This document shows, piece after piece, positions 1-5,575 of a DNA stretch of 6,687 bases. Numbering within the stretch: the stretch's first letter is position 1; each line of letters opens with the position of its first letter. This DNA is from Actinomycetota bacterium (lineage in GTDB: Bacteria; Actinomycetota; Acidimicrobiia; Acidimicrobiales; Ilumatobacteraceae), in the NCBI GenBank assembly GCA_009704425.1, contig WLEG01000100.1, positions 1-6,687 on the forward strand. The letters are read 5' to 3'. The position numbers and the translations under genes are program-made. Below the pieces are notes generated by a model. That model worked only from the letters and a program-made list of their open reading frames with translations. It had not been told where the DNA came from and did no database searches.

Positions 1-180
1 GATCTTTGAATCGGCGTCGTGCGTGGCGCCATCGCCGTCGGAGAGACCCGCACCCAGACGTCGGCGCACCACGGCCAGCAGACCCACGATGACGGCGATG
101 GGTCCGGCCACCATCAGGATTTCGTCCCAACCACCCTGGTGGGCGAGAAGCGCGCCGATCACGCCGTTTGAGCCGATCAT
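1..180 (-). CDS. Small membrane protein, C-terminus missing (window edge)
   Basis: An open frame of 60 codons reads leftward from an ATG at 178-180 and runs off the window. A good ribosome binding site, GGAAGG, lies about 5 nt upstream of the start (186-191 on the plus strand). Residues about 20-38 form one hydrophobic helix (ILMVAGPIAVIVGLLAVV), followed by a positive RRR cluster and an acidic, polar tail. This suggests a single-pass membrane protein with a short outside N-terminus and a cytoplasmic tail, by the positive-inside rule. I recognise no family. It is divergent from the nfu gene across 94 bp. The full length is unknown. Confidence 0.6.
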   Translation of the reverse strand, partial: MIGSNGVIGALLAHQGGWDEILMVAGPIAVIVGLLAVVRRRLGAGLSDGDGATHDADSKI

Positions 181-274
181 CGGGTTCCTTCCATGACTTG
201 CGCCGCTTGACAGAGGTTCCGGCGCCCTCTCACTCTACGATTCCAAGTGCTCCCTAGCCCATTCAGGTGATTCT

Positions 275-508
275 GTGTCCAGCATGCGAACCCAAGTCGA
301 AGAGACCATCGAGGCCATCCGGCCGGCTCTTCACGCCGACGGTGGAGACATCGAATTGAAGGATGTCGACGAGGCCACCGGAATCGTCAGCGTCACGCTG
401 GTGGGCGCCTGCGGAACGTGCCCCACGTCCACCCAGACCTTGAAGCAGGGCATCGAGCGCATCATGCGCGACCGCGTGGACGGCGTCACCGAAGTGGTGA
501 ACGTGTGA
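275..508 (+). CDS. Stand-alone Nfu/NifU C-terminal-domain Fe-S scaffold protein
   Basis: This 77-residue protein is essentially one NifU C-terminal (Nfu) domain. Such proteins hold a labile iron-sulfur cluster through a CxxC motif, usually at a dimer interface, and deliver it to apo-enzymes in the cytoplasm. The sequence shows the family's ADGGDIEL stretch (residues 21-28) and the GACGTCP motif with C46 and C49. It has no A-type N-terminal domain as in E. coli NfuA, so it is a minimal form. The GTG at 275 is preferred over an in-frame ATG at 284: AGGTGA (265-270) sits 4 nt before the GTG but 13 nt before the ATG. A -10-like TACGAT lies at 236-241 with no convincing -35. The stop overlaps the next start by 4 nt, so translation of meaB is probably coupled to it. 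Confidence 0.9.
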   Translation: MSSMRTQVEETIEAIRPALHADGGDIELKDVDEATGIVSVTLVGACGTCPTSTQTLKQGIERIMRDRVDGVTEVVNV

Positions 509-1467
509 GTCGTCGCGATCGCAATCCCGACACACTCTTCGCCTCCGCTCTCGATGGTGACCGCAGTGCGTTGGCGCGACTGTTGTCGTTGATCGAACAA
601 GGTGGCGACGCGGCGCGGGCCATCGGTCGACTCTCGTATCCGCGCGGTGGCAACAGTTACACCGTGGGCCTCACCGGTGCGCCCGGCGCCGGCAAGAGCA
701 CGCTCACGTCGTCCATCATCGGTCACCTGCGTTCGCAGGAACTGGAAGTGGCCGTCCTGGCCATCGATCCCTCGTCGCCCTTCACCGGTGGCGCCATTCT
801 GGGCGACCGCGTGCGCATGCAGGACCACGCCACCGATCCCGGCGTGTTCATCCGCTCCATGGCCACCCGTGGTCATCTGGGCGGTCTGTCGTTGGCGGCC
901 CCCGAAGCGATCCGTCTGCTCGACGCCATCGGTCGACTGTGGGTGTTGGTGGAGACCGTGGGTGTGGGTCAGGTGGAAGTGGAGATCGCCGGCAAGGCCG
1001 ACACCACCATCGTGGTGGTGAACCCCGGTTGGGGCGACTCGGTGCAGGCCAACAAGGCCGGTCTCATGGAGATCGCCGACATCTTCGTGATCAACAAGGC
1101 CGACCGCAAGGGCGTGGACGAGACGCGTCGCGACCTGGAGCAGATGCTCGACCTCTCCGACCTGGCGCACGAAGCGTGGCGTCCGCCCATCGTGCCCACC
1201 ATCGGTTCCACCGGTGAGGGCGTGCCCGCGTTGTGGGACGTGGTGAAGCAGCATCGCGAGTTCATCACCACCAGTGGCGAGTTGGAACGTCGTCGTCGTT
1301 TCCGTCTGCGCGAGGAGTTGCGCGAGATCGTGGCGCGCCGTCTGGAACAGCGGGCCCGCGAGATCTGCACCGGCGAGCGTTGGGAGACGCTGCAGGACGG
1401 AGTCATCGAGCGCACCCTCGATCCGTGGAGCGCCGCCGACGAGATGCTGAAGGCCGTCGGCGCCTGA
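505..1467 (+). CDS. meaB: MeaB/ArgK-family GTPase, methylmalonyl-CoA mutase chaperone
   Basis: This is a 320-residue G3E-type P-loop GTPase of normal family length. MeaB proteins bind adenosylcobalamin-dependent methylmalonyl-CoA mutase, gate cofactor loading and protect it from inactivation, supporting propionate and odd-chain metabolism. Visible motifs are Walker A GAPGAGKST (58-66), the metal/switch segment around D88 with ILGDRVRM (98-105), VETVGVGQ (149-156), NPGWGD (173-178) and the guanine-specificity NKAD (197-200). The arginine- and glutamate-rich C-terminal helix (about 260-290) fits the family dimerisation arm. The frame is open back to 418, but the GTG at 505 is chosen. It forms a GTGA overlap with the nfu stop, and upstream residues would only be antisense-like arginine/histidine filler. 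No mutase gene lies in the window, so the partner must be encoded elsewhere. Confidence 0.93.
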   Translation: MSRRDRNPDTLFASALDGDRSALARLLSLIEQGGDAARAIGRLSYPRGGNSYTVGLTGAPGAGKSTLTSSIIGHLRSQELEVAVLAIDPSSPFTGGAILGDRVRMQDHATDPGVFIRSMATRGHLGGLSLAAPEAIRLLDAIGRLWVLVETVGVGQVEVEIAGKADTTIVVVNPGWGDSVQANKAGLMEIADIFVINKADRKGVDETRRDLEQMLDLSDLAHEAWRPPIVPTIGSTGEGVPALWDVVKQHREFITTSGELERRRRFRLREELREIVARRLEQRAREICTGERWETLQDGVIERTLDPWSAADEMLKAVGA

Positions 1468-1488
1468 GCGCCCGAACGAGGAGCGACC

Positions 1489-2265
1489 ATGACGAGTGAT
1501 TTGGTGCTGTGCGAACGTCGCGCCGATGGCGTGGCCGTGGTGACGTTGAACAACCCCAAGGTGAACGCGCTCAGCCAAGCCGTGTTGGCGCGTCTGCGCG
1601 CGGTGGCCGAGGATCTCACCGCCAACCCGCCCGGTGCGGTGGTCATCACCGGTGGCGAGCGCATCTTCGCGGCCGGGGCCGACATCAGCGAGTTCGGCGG
1701 CACCGCCGAGGGCGAGCGCATCGGCCTCGGTTTCCACTCGGCGCTCGACGCCGTGGCCGCCATCCCGCGTTTCGTCATCGCCGCCATCAGTGGATACGCC
1801 TTGGGTGGCGGATGCGAGTTGGCGTTGGCGTGCGACTACCGCATCGCCGGCGAGAAGGCCGTGTTCGGTCAGCCCGAGGTGTTGCTGGGCATCATCCCCG
1901 GCGGTGGTGGCACGCAACGCCTGCCGCGTCTGGTGGGCGCCAGTCGCGCCAAGGAACTGGTCATCACCGGTCGACAGGTGAAATCCGACGAGGCGTTGCG
2001 CATCGGATTGGCCGACGAGGTGGTGCCCAACGAGAGCCTGCACGAGCGCGCGTTGGCGTTGGCCGGTTCGGTGGCCAGCGGTGCCGTGTTGGCGCACGCC
2101 GCCATGAAGCGCGCCATCGACGAGGGACTGTCCACTTCATTGTCCGAGGGCTTGCTGTTGGAGCGTCGTCTGTTCACCGACGTGTTCGCCACCGACGACA
2201 GTCAGGTGGGCGTGAAGAGTTTCCTCGAGAACGGCCCGGGCAAGGCCACCTTCAGCGGTCGCTGA
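1489..2265 (+). CDS. Enoyl-CoA hydratase/isomerase (crotonase family)
   Basis: This 258-residue crotonase-fold enzyme probably adds water to trans-2-enoyl-CoA in fatty-acid or branched-chain acyl-CoA breakdown. The first oxyanion-hole segment is AAGADISEF (61-69) and the second is ALGGGCELA (104-112). Both glutamates used for hydratase chemistry are present: E110 in GGGCE and E130 in FGQPE, with the same 20-residue spacing as E144/E164 of the rat mitochondrial enzyme. Both are expected in a true hydratase rather than in many isomerase or thioesterase relatives. The exact acyl substrate cannot be read from sequence. ATG 1489 has a strong GAGGAG site (1478-1483) 5 nt upstream. It lies 21 nt after meaB, so it is likely in the same operon. 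Its last 14 nt overlap the convergent glycosyltransferase end. Confidence 0.92.
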   Translation: MTSDLVLCERRADGVAVVTLNNPKVNALSQAVLARLRAVAEDLTANPPGAVVITGGERIFAAGADISEFGGTAEGERIGLGFHSALDAVAAIPRFVIAAISGYALGGGCELALACDYRIAGEKAVFGQPEVLLGIIPGGGGTQRLPRLVGASRAKELVITGRQVKSDEALRIGLADEVVPNESLHERALALAGSVASGAVLAHAAMKRAIDEGLSTSLSEGLLLERRLFTDVFATDDSQVGVKSFLENGPGKATFSGR

Positions 2266-3400
2266 TCGCGCGTTCGTACACCGCCGCCGTGGAGGTGGCG
2301 ATGGCGTCCCACGAGAACCGACTGCGCAACACTTCCTTGCCCTTGGTCTGCATGTCGTTGGCCAACCCGGCGTCGGTGAGCACGCGTTCGATCGCCTCGG
2401 CCAACCGACGCGCGTTGCCCGGCTCGAACAACAGCGCGGCATCGGTGCCCTCGATGATCTCGGCCAGTCCACCGGTGCGCGCCGCCACCGTGGGCGCGCC
2501 CGCCGCCAACGACTCGAGGGCCACGATGCCGAACGGTTCGTACAGCGAGGGAATCACCACGCAACCGGCGCGGTGCAACAACGACCGCAACTCGTCGTCG
2601 GGCACGAAACCGGCCAGGTTCACCAGGTCGCTGACGCCCTCGATGTCCACCTGACTCTGCAACTCCGGCAGATACGAACCGCGTCCGGCGATGACGCAAC
2701 GAATGCCGGGCACGCGACCACGCAACAACGCCATCGCTTGGGCCAACACCTGGAAGCCCTTCTCGTATTGCACGCGCCCCCAAGCCAGCACCAACGGTTC
2801 GCGGACGATCGCGCCGGTGGGTTCCCACACGCGCGGGTCCACGCCGTTGGGGATCAGTTCGACGTTGGCGGGATCCAACCCCTCCAACAACTCGCGCATC
2901 ATGAAGCGCGAACAGCAGATCTGCGCCGCGGACCGGTAGGCCAACCACGCCTCGACGGCGTTGATGGCCGAGCTGGCGCCCTCGGGCACGTGACCGCCGT
3001 GACGGCCGCGTTCGGTGGAGTGGAAGGTGGCCACCAGCGGCGCGTGAAACAGCGCGGCCAACGTGTCGCCGGCCCACGCGGTGTGCCAGTCGTGCGCGTG
3101 CACCACGTCGGGACGCCAGTTGTCGACGACGGCGGCCAGAGCCACCATCTGATTGTTGGCCGACGCGGTGCGCAACACCTCGTCGTCGTCGGGCAACCAT
3201 GGCAGATCGGTGCGCGCGCGCACCACGCGCGCGCCGTCGACGGTGACGGTGTCGGCGGGCAGATCGCCGTCGTTGTCGACGCTGAACACCACCACCTCGT
3301 GCCCCGCGCGCGCCAACGCACCGGCGAGGCCGTCCACGTGGGCCGCCACGCCACCGATGGAGGCCGGTGGGAACTCGCGGGTCAGCATCAGCACGCGCAC
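2252..3400 (-). CDS. GT4-family glycosyltransferase, glycogen/starch synthase-like
   Basis: This 382-residue GT-B-fold glycosyltransferase of family GT4 probably transfers a sugar from a nucleotide-sugar donor in the cytoplasm. The N-terminal half begins VRVLMLTREFPP with a glycine-rich IGG loop (15-17) and has HAHDWHTAW (101-109) and TFHSTERGRHGG (125-136), both typical of glycogen/starch synthase-like members. The C-terminal donor half has IPNGVD (183-188), GRVQYEKGF (208-216) and the EX7E motif (E288 and E296 in EPFGIVALE). GTG 3400 gives the typical GT4 N-terminus; an ATG at 3388 would remove the first strand. No ribosome site precedes it, but a TACCGT -10-like box ends 6 nt upstream, suggesting a leaderless message. 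The acceptor is unknown, and glycogen, trehalose-related or lipid glycan synthesis are all possible. No glycogen genes adjoin it. Confidence 0.9.
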   Translation of the reverse strand: MRVLMLTREFPPASIGGVAAHVDGLAGALARAGHEVVVFSVDNDGDLPADTVTVDGARVVRARTDLPWLPDDDEVLRTASANNQMVALAAVVDNWRPDVVHAHDWHTAWAGDTLAALFHAPLVATFHSTERGRHGGHVPEGASSAINAVEAWLAYRSAAQICCSRFMMRELLEGLDPANVELIPNGVDPRVWEPTGAIVREPLVLAWGRVQYEKGFQVLAQAMALLRGRVPGIRCVIAGRGSYLPELQSQVDIEGVSDLVNLAGFVPDDELRSLLHRAGCVVIPSLYEPFGIVALESLAAGAPTVAARTGGLAEIIEGTDAALLFEPGNARRLAEAIERVLTDAGLANDMQTKGKEVLRSRFSWDAIATSTAAVYERAISDR

Positions 3401-3406
3401 GAGCGA

Positions 3407-3412
3407 ACGGTA
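3407..3412 (-). promoter_or_regulatory. Putative -10 box of glycosyltransferase gene (leaderless)
   Basis: Read on the minus strand, TACCGT fits the TANNNT pattern of actinobacterial -10 boxes. It ends 6 nt before the GTG at 3400, so transcription would start at or next to the start codon. There is no Shine-Dalgarno sequence in the interval, which agrees with leaderless translation. No recognisable -35 lies 17-18 nt upstream. The assignment is inference from spacing and a short motif. Confidence 0.4.
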
Positions 3413-3426
3413 GCGGACGCACCTCG

Positions 3427-3432
3427 TAGCCT
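3427..3432 (+). promoter_or_regulatory. Putative -10 box of azlCD (leaderless)
   Basis: TAGCCT fits TANNNT and ends 7 nt before the GTG at 3440. A transcript starting about 7-8 nt later would begin at the start codon. The G-rich run between the box and the start (3434-3438) is too close to the start to be a good ribosome site. The expected -35 position (about 3403-3409) overlaps the -10 box of the opposite gene. This is weak evidence based on motif and spacing. Confidence 0.35.
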
Positions 3433-3439
3433 TGGGGGC

Positions 3440-4153
3440 GTGAACGAACGGCTGGCATGGTGGAGCGACCCGGCGTTGCGCCCCATGGTGGTGGCGTGTC
3501 TCACCCTCAGCGGTGCCGTGGGCGTGTTCGGCTTCTCGTTCGGTGTGGGGTCGGTGGCGGCCGGAGCCAGCGTGTGGCAGACGTGCGCGTTGTCGCTGTT
3601 CGTGTTCACGGGGGCGTCGCAGTTCTCGGCCATGAGCGTCATCGGCGCCGGTGGTTCGTTGGGTTCGGCGTTGGGTGGCGCGTTGTTGTTGGCCGCGCGC
3701 AACGGCGTGTACGGACTGGCGATGTCGCGCCGTTTGGACGGCTCGCTCGGGCGTCGACTGCTGGCCGCTCAGCTGACCATCGACGAGACCACCGCGATGG
3801 CGGTGGCGCAACCGAATCGACGCGAACAACAGATCGCGTTCTGGTTGACCGGCTTCGCGCTGTACACGTTCTGGAACGTGGGCACGCTCATCGGCGCGCT
3901 CACCGGCAGCGCGATCGATCCGCAGACGTTCGGTCTCGACGCCGCGTTCCCCGCCGGTTTCGTGGCCATGGTGTGGCCGTTGCTCAGCGATCGGCGGGCC
4001 CGACTGGCCGCCGCGATCGGGGGAGTGGTGTTCCTGGCCACGGTGTCGTTCCTGCCCATCGGCGTGCCGATTCTGTTGTCGGTGATCGGCGTGCTGGTGG
4101 GCGTGCAACGTCCGGTGCCGCCGCCGGTGGGGACCGAGGTGTCGCGACCGTGA
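3440..4153 (+). CDS. azlC: AzlC-family branched-chain amino acid exporter, large subunit
   Basis: This is a 237-residue integral membrane protein of the AzlC/BrnF family. With its small partner AzlD/BrnE, it exports branched-chain amino acids, and methionine in some species. Family marks are FTGASQF (56-62), AARNGVYGL (85-93), the IDET acidic pair (D115, E116) and GLDAAFPAGF (165-174). Hydrophobic stretches at about 16-40, 46-70, 72-95, 132-155, 172-182 and 190-222 indicate five to six membrane helices. GTG 3440 is preferred: an in-frame ATG at 3485 would cut into the start of the first helix. The frame is open far upstream, but that part is antisense to the glycosyltransferase. The stop overlaps the azlD start (GTGA, 4150-4153). 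The substrate is a family-level inference. Confidence 0.9.
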   Translation: MNERLAWWSDPALRPMVVACLTLSGAVGVFGFSFGVGSVAAGASVWQTCALSLFVFTGASQFSAMSVIGAGGSLGSALGGALLLAARNGVYGLAMSRRLDGSLGRRLLAAQLTIDETTAMAVAQPNRREQQIAFWLTGFALYTFWNVGTLIGALTGSAIDPQTFGLDAAFPAGFVAMVWPLLSDRRARLAAAIGGVVFLATVSFLPIGVPILLSVIGVLVGVQRPVPPPVGTEVSRP

Positions 4154-4449
4154 GTTGGACGCTGGTGATCGTTCTGGCGCTGGGCGCGTACGCGTTCAAG
4201 GTGACCGGGCTGGTGATCCTGGGCGGACGCACGTTGCCGGCCGTGGTCGAGCGCTGCCTGGCCCTCATCCCGGCCGCGGTGGTGACCGCGCTCATCGTGA
4301 AGGACACCTTCACCACCGGCCAGGACCTGGTGCTCGACGCCCGGGCGGCCGGCATCGCGGTGGCGGTGGTGGCGGCCTGGCGCAAGGCCCCCCTGATCGT
4401 GGTGATCGTGCTGGGCGCGGCGGTGACCGCCCTCCTGCGCCAACTCTGA
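4150..4449 (+). CDS. azlD: AzlD-family branched-chain amino acid exporter, small subunit
   Basis: This 99-residue hydrophobic protein has the size and layout of AzlD/BrnE, the small subunit paired with AzlC. Membrane helices are visible at about 4-24, 36-50, 66-77 and 81-96, with the family's GLVILGGRTLP near residue 20-30 and the RKAPLIVVIVLGA stretch near the end. The GTG start overlaps the azlC stop by 4 nt, so the two subunits are probably made together by coupled translation. The stop codon (4447-4449) lies only 7 nt before the left arm of the inverted repeat. There is no intrinsic terminator hairpin with a U-run between them. Confidence 0.88.
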   Translation: MSWTLVIVLALGAYAFKVTGLVILGGRTLPAVVERCLALIPAAVVTALIVKDTFTTGQDLVLDARAAGIAVAVVAAWRKAPLIVVIVLGAAVTALLRQL

Positions 4450-4456
4450 CTTGTCG

Positions 4457-4507
4457 ATCTGGGGGGATTTTTGGCGCTATACCGTCCCGAAACCCGCCCA
4501 GTTCCAC
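4457..4507 (+). repeat. 51-bp inverted repeat, left arm
   Basis: This arm is the reverse complement of 5467-5517 at 47 of 51 positions. It begins ATCTGGGGGG at its outer end and finishes AACCCGCCCAGTTCCAC at its inner end. The four differences are at 4467, 4472, 4478 and 4487, and the innermost 20 bp are perfectly conserved. It starts 7 nt after the azlD stop and ends 36 nt before the ATG at 4544. A TACCGT segment (4480-4485) could be a -10 box reading toward the enclosed gene, but no -35 is evident. Confidence 0.95.
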
Positions 4508-4543
4508 AGGTCGTGGGGTGTGTTGTGGTGCTCACTCAGGGGC

Positions 4544-5461
4544 ATGAAACTGCAAATGCTGCACGACATCGCTTCCGCTCAACACGGGCTGATCACGCGC
4601 GCTCAGCTTCTCGACACCGGTGAAGCCCCGCGGGCGTGGAGACGTCTGCACGACGCCGGACTTCTCGTTCCGCGTCATACCAACGTGAGCGCCTTGATGG
4701 GATTTCCGGCCACTCGCGATCAACGTCTGATGGCCGCGACGTTGGCGCTGAACGGAATCGGTGTGGCTTCGCATCGGTCCGCTGCTTACTTGTACGGCGC
4801 GTGGACTCCGAAAGACGACGAGCCGATCGACATCATCGTTCCCGATCGCGGTGGAGGGCGAGTGCTCCACGGTGTGACCATTCATCGTCCGCGCGATCGC
4901 GAGGACCTTGCACCGCTTCGCCTCGACGGCATTCGCGTGACCACGGCGACGCGAACGTTGATCGACCTCGGTGCCGTCTCGCCCTACGCGGTGCCGAGCG
5001 TGACCGAGCGCATGTTGATCGCGGGCCACACCACGCGCGAGCACCTCACGCGCGCGGTCGCGCGACATTCCGAACGGGGGCGCGCCGGAATCGGACCGAT
5101 GCGCGAATTGTTGTCGTCGTGGCCTTACTCCGATCGTCCGGCCGATTCGGTGTTCGAGTTGCGGATGGATCGCCTGTTGGCTGTTCACGGCATGCCCCCG
5201 CACCTGACACAGATCGAGATCGGTCCGTATCGGGTGGATCTGGGTTGGCCCGAGTTCATGGTGGCGGGCGAGTTGGACGGGTGGGGCAAGTACGAGCGAC
5301 TGGCCCAGTTCCGTGACCAAGCGCGGCGTGATGCCTACCTGCAGATTCGGGGTTGGCTGGTGGTGCACTTCACGTGGCGCGAAGTCACCCGCAGCCCGCG
5401 CAAGGTGATCGCCGAATTGCAGGCGGCGTTGCGGTCCCGAGGCTGGAAGCCCGGCCTGTAA
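4544..5461 (+). CDS. AbiEi-like winged-helix protein with C-terminal Vsr/DUF559-like nuclease domain
   Basis: This 305-residue protein belongs to a family common in actinobacteria. The N-terminus (about 1-50, with AQHGLITRAQLLDTG) resembles the DNA-binding domain of AbiEi antitoxins. The middle (55-145) carries ASHRSAAYLYG (75-85) and the GIRVTTATRTLIDL run (129-142). The C-terminus (about 200-293) looks like a Vsr/DUF559 PD-(D/E)XK nuclease fold: candidate acidic residues are E205, D232 in YRVDLGWPE, and E243/D245 in ELDG, then FRDQARRDAYL and GWLVVHFTW. Catalysis is inferred, not shown. ATG 4544 matches the family N-terminus. It has only AGGGG (4538-4542) 1 nt upstream, so it may be poorly translated or leaderless. 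Neither neighbour is an AbiEii toxin. It is the only gene between the 51-bp inverted repeats. Codons look less biased than in the adjacent genes, a qualitative impression. Confidence 0.8.
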   Translation: MKLQMLHDIASAQHGLITRAQLLDTGEAPRAWRRLHDAGLLVPRHTNVSALMGFPATRDQRLMAATLALNGIGVASHRSAAYLYGAWTPKDDEPIDIIVPDRGGGRVLHGVTIHRPRDREDLAPLRLDGIRVTTATRTLIDLGAVSPYAVPSVTERMLIAGHTTREHLTRAVARHSERGRAGIGPMRELLSSWPYSDRPADSVFELRMDRLLAVHGMPPHLTQIEIGPYRVDLGWPEFMVAGELDGWGKYERLAQFRDQARRDAYLQIRGWLVVHFTWREVTRSPRKVIAELQAALRSRGWKPGL

Positions 5462-5466
5462 ACCAC

Positions 5467-5517
5467 GTGGAACTGGGCGGGTTTCGTGACGGTATGGCGC
5501 CCAAAAGCCCCCCAGAT
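5467..5517 (-). repeat. 51-bp inverted repeat, right arm
   Basis: This is the partner of 4457-4507 in opposite orientation, starting 5 nt after the TAA stop of the enclosed gene. Its inner end starts GTGGAACTGGGCGGGTT and its outer end finishes GCCCCCCAGAT. The outer end is 8 nt from the first CIRCE operator of the groES promoter region. I see no terminator-type hairpin inside the arm, so it does not look like a simple bidirectional terminator. No further copy is visible in this window. Confidence 0.95.
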
Positions 5518-5525
5518 TGCCGGGG

Positions 5526-5552
5526 TTAGCACTCTCGGGCTCCGGTTGCTAA
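5526..5552. promoter_or_regulatory. Upstream CIRCE operator (HrcA site), right arm degenerate
   Basis: TTAGCACTC (5526-5534), a 9-nt spacer and GGTTGCTAA (5544-5552) match the CIRCE consensus TTAGCACTC-N9-GAGTGCTAA. The left half is perfect and the right half matches at 7 of 9. CIRCE is the binding site of the heat-shock repressor HrcA. The right half overlaps the proposed -35 box of groES. HrcA itself is not encoded in the window. Confidence 0.8.
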
Positions 5553-5575
5553 CGGGACGGCACCCCCTCTATCCT
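5546..5575 (+). promoter_or_regulatory. Probable housekeeping-type promoter of groES-groEL
   Basis: TTGCTA (5546-5551; 4 of 6 to TTGACA) and TATCCT (5570-5575; 4 of 6 to TATAAT) are separated by 18 bp. The transcription start would lie near 5582, inside the downstream CIRCE, giving a leader of about 78 nt. The -35 box overlaps the right half of the upstream CIRCE and the -10 box touches the left edge of the downstream one. HrcA at either site would therefore block RNA polymerase. Boxes were picked by eye. Confidence 0.6.

Larger units (their letters stand above)
4457..5517. mobile_element. Putative one-gene cassette bounded by 51-bp inverted repeats
   Basis: The unit spans 1061 bp: left arm, 36 nt, one AbiEi/Vsr-like gene, 5 nt, right arm. 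It lies between two unrelated housekeeping operons, azlCD and groES-groEL, without damaging either. No transposase or recombinase gene is present, so movement would need help in trans or depend on the encoded nuclease. The 5 nt flanking the arms are TGTCG (4452-4456) and TGCCG (5518-5522), a 4-of-5 match that could be a decayed target duplication or chance. The inverted repeats are directly seen; mobility is inference. Alternatives are a regulatory or structural repeat pair or a chance inversion of repetitive intergenic sequence. Confidence 0.45.

Noticed and set aside
207..212. Perfect TTGACA hexamer upstream of nfu
   Set aside because: The nearest -10-like sequence, TACGAT (236-241), is 23 bp away, too far for a normal promoter, and nothing fits at 16-18 bp.
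331..2097. Open frame of 588 codons on the minus strand across nfu, meaB and the hydratase
   Set aside because: It is antisense to three well-supported genes and its product is rich in histidine, glycine, arginine and threonine with no recognisable domain. Long shadow frames are expected opposite high-GC genes.
3210..3235. Alternating GC tract (Z-DNA-like) within the glycosyltransferase gene
   Set aside because: It is explained by arginine, alanine and valine codons in a GC-rich coding frame and shows no associated regulatory feature.
2573..3439. Upstream extension of the azlC frame by about 289 codons
   Set aside because: This part is antisense to the glycosyltransferase and has no membrane or family features. 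The AzlC homology begins at the GTG at 3440 with normal family length.
4451..4543. Extension of the AbiEi-like protein upstream to TTG 4451 or GTG 4520
   Set aside because: The TTG extension would translate the left inverted-repeat arm. The family N-terminus starts at the ATG 4544. GTG 4520 has no better ribosome site.
5467..5517. Right repeat arm as an intrinsic transcription terminator
   Set aside because: It holds a GC-rich segment and a short A/T run but no self-complementary stem followed by a U-tract in either direction.
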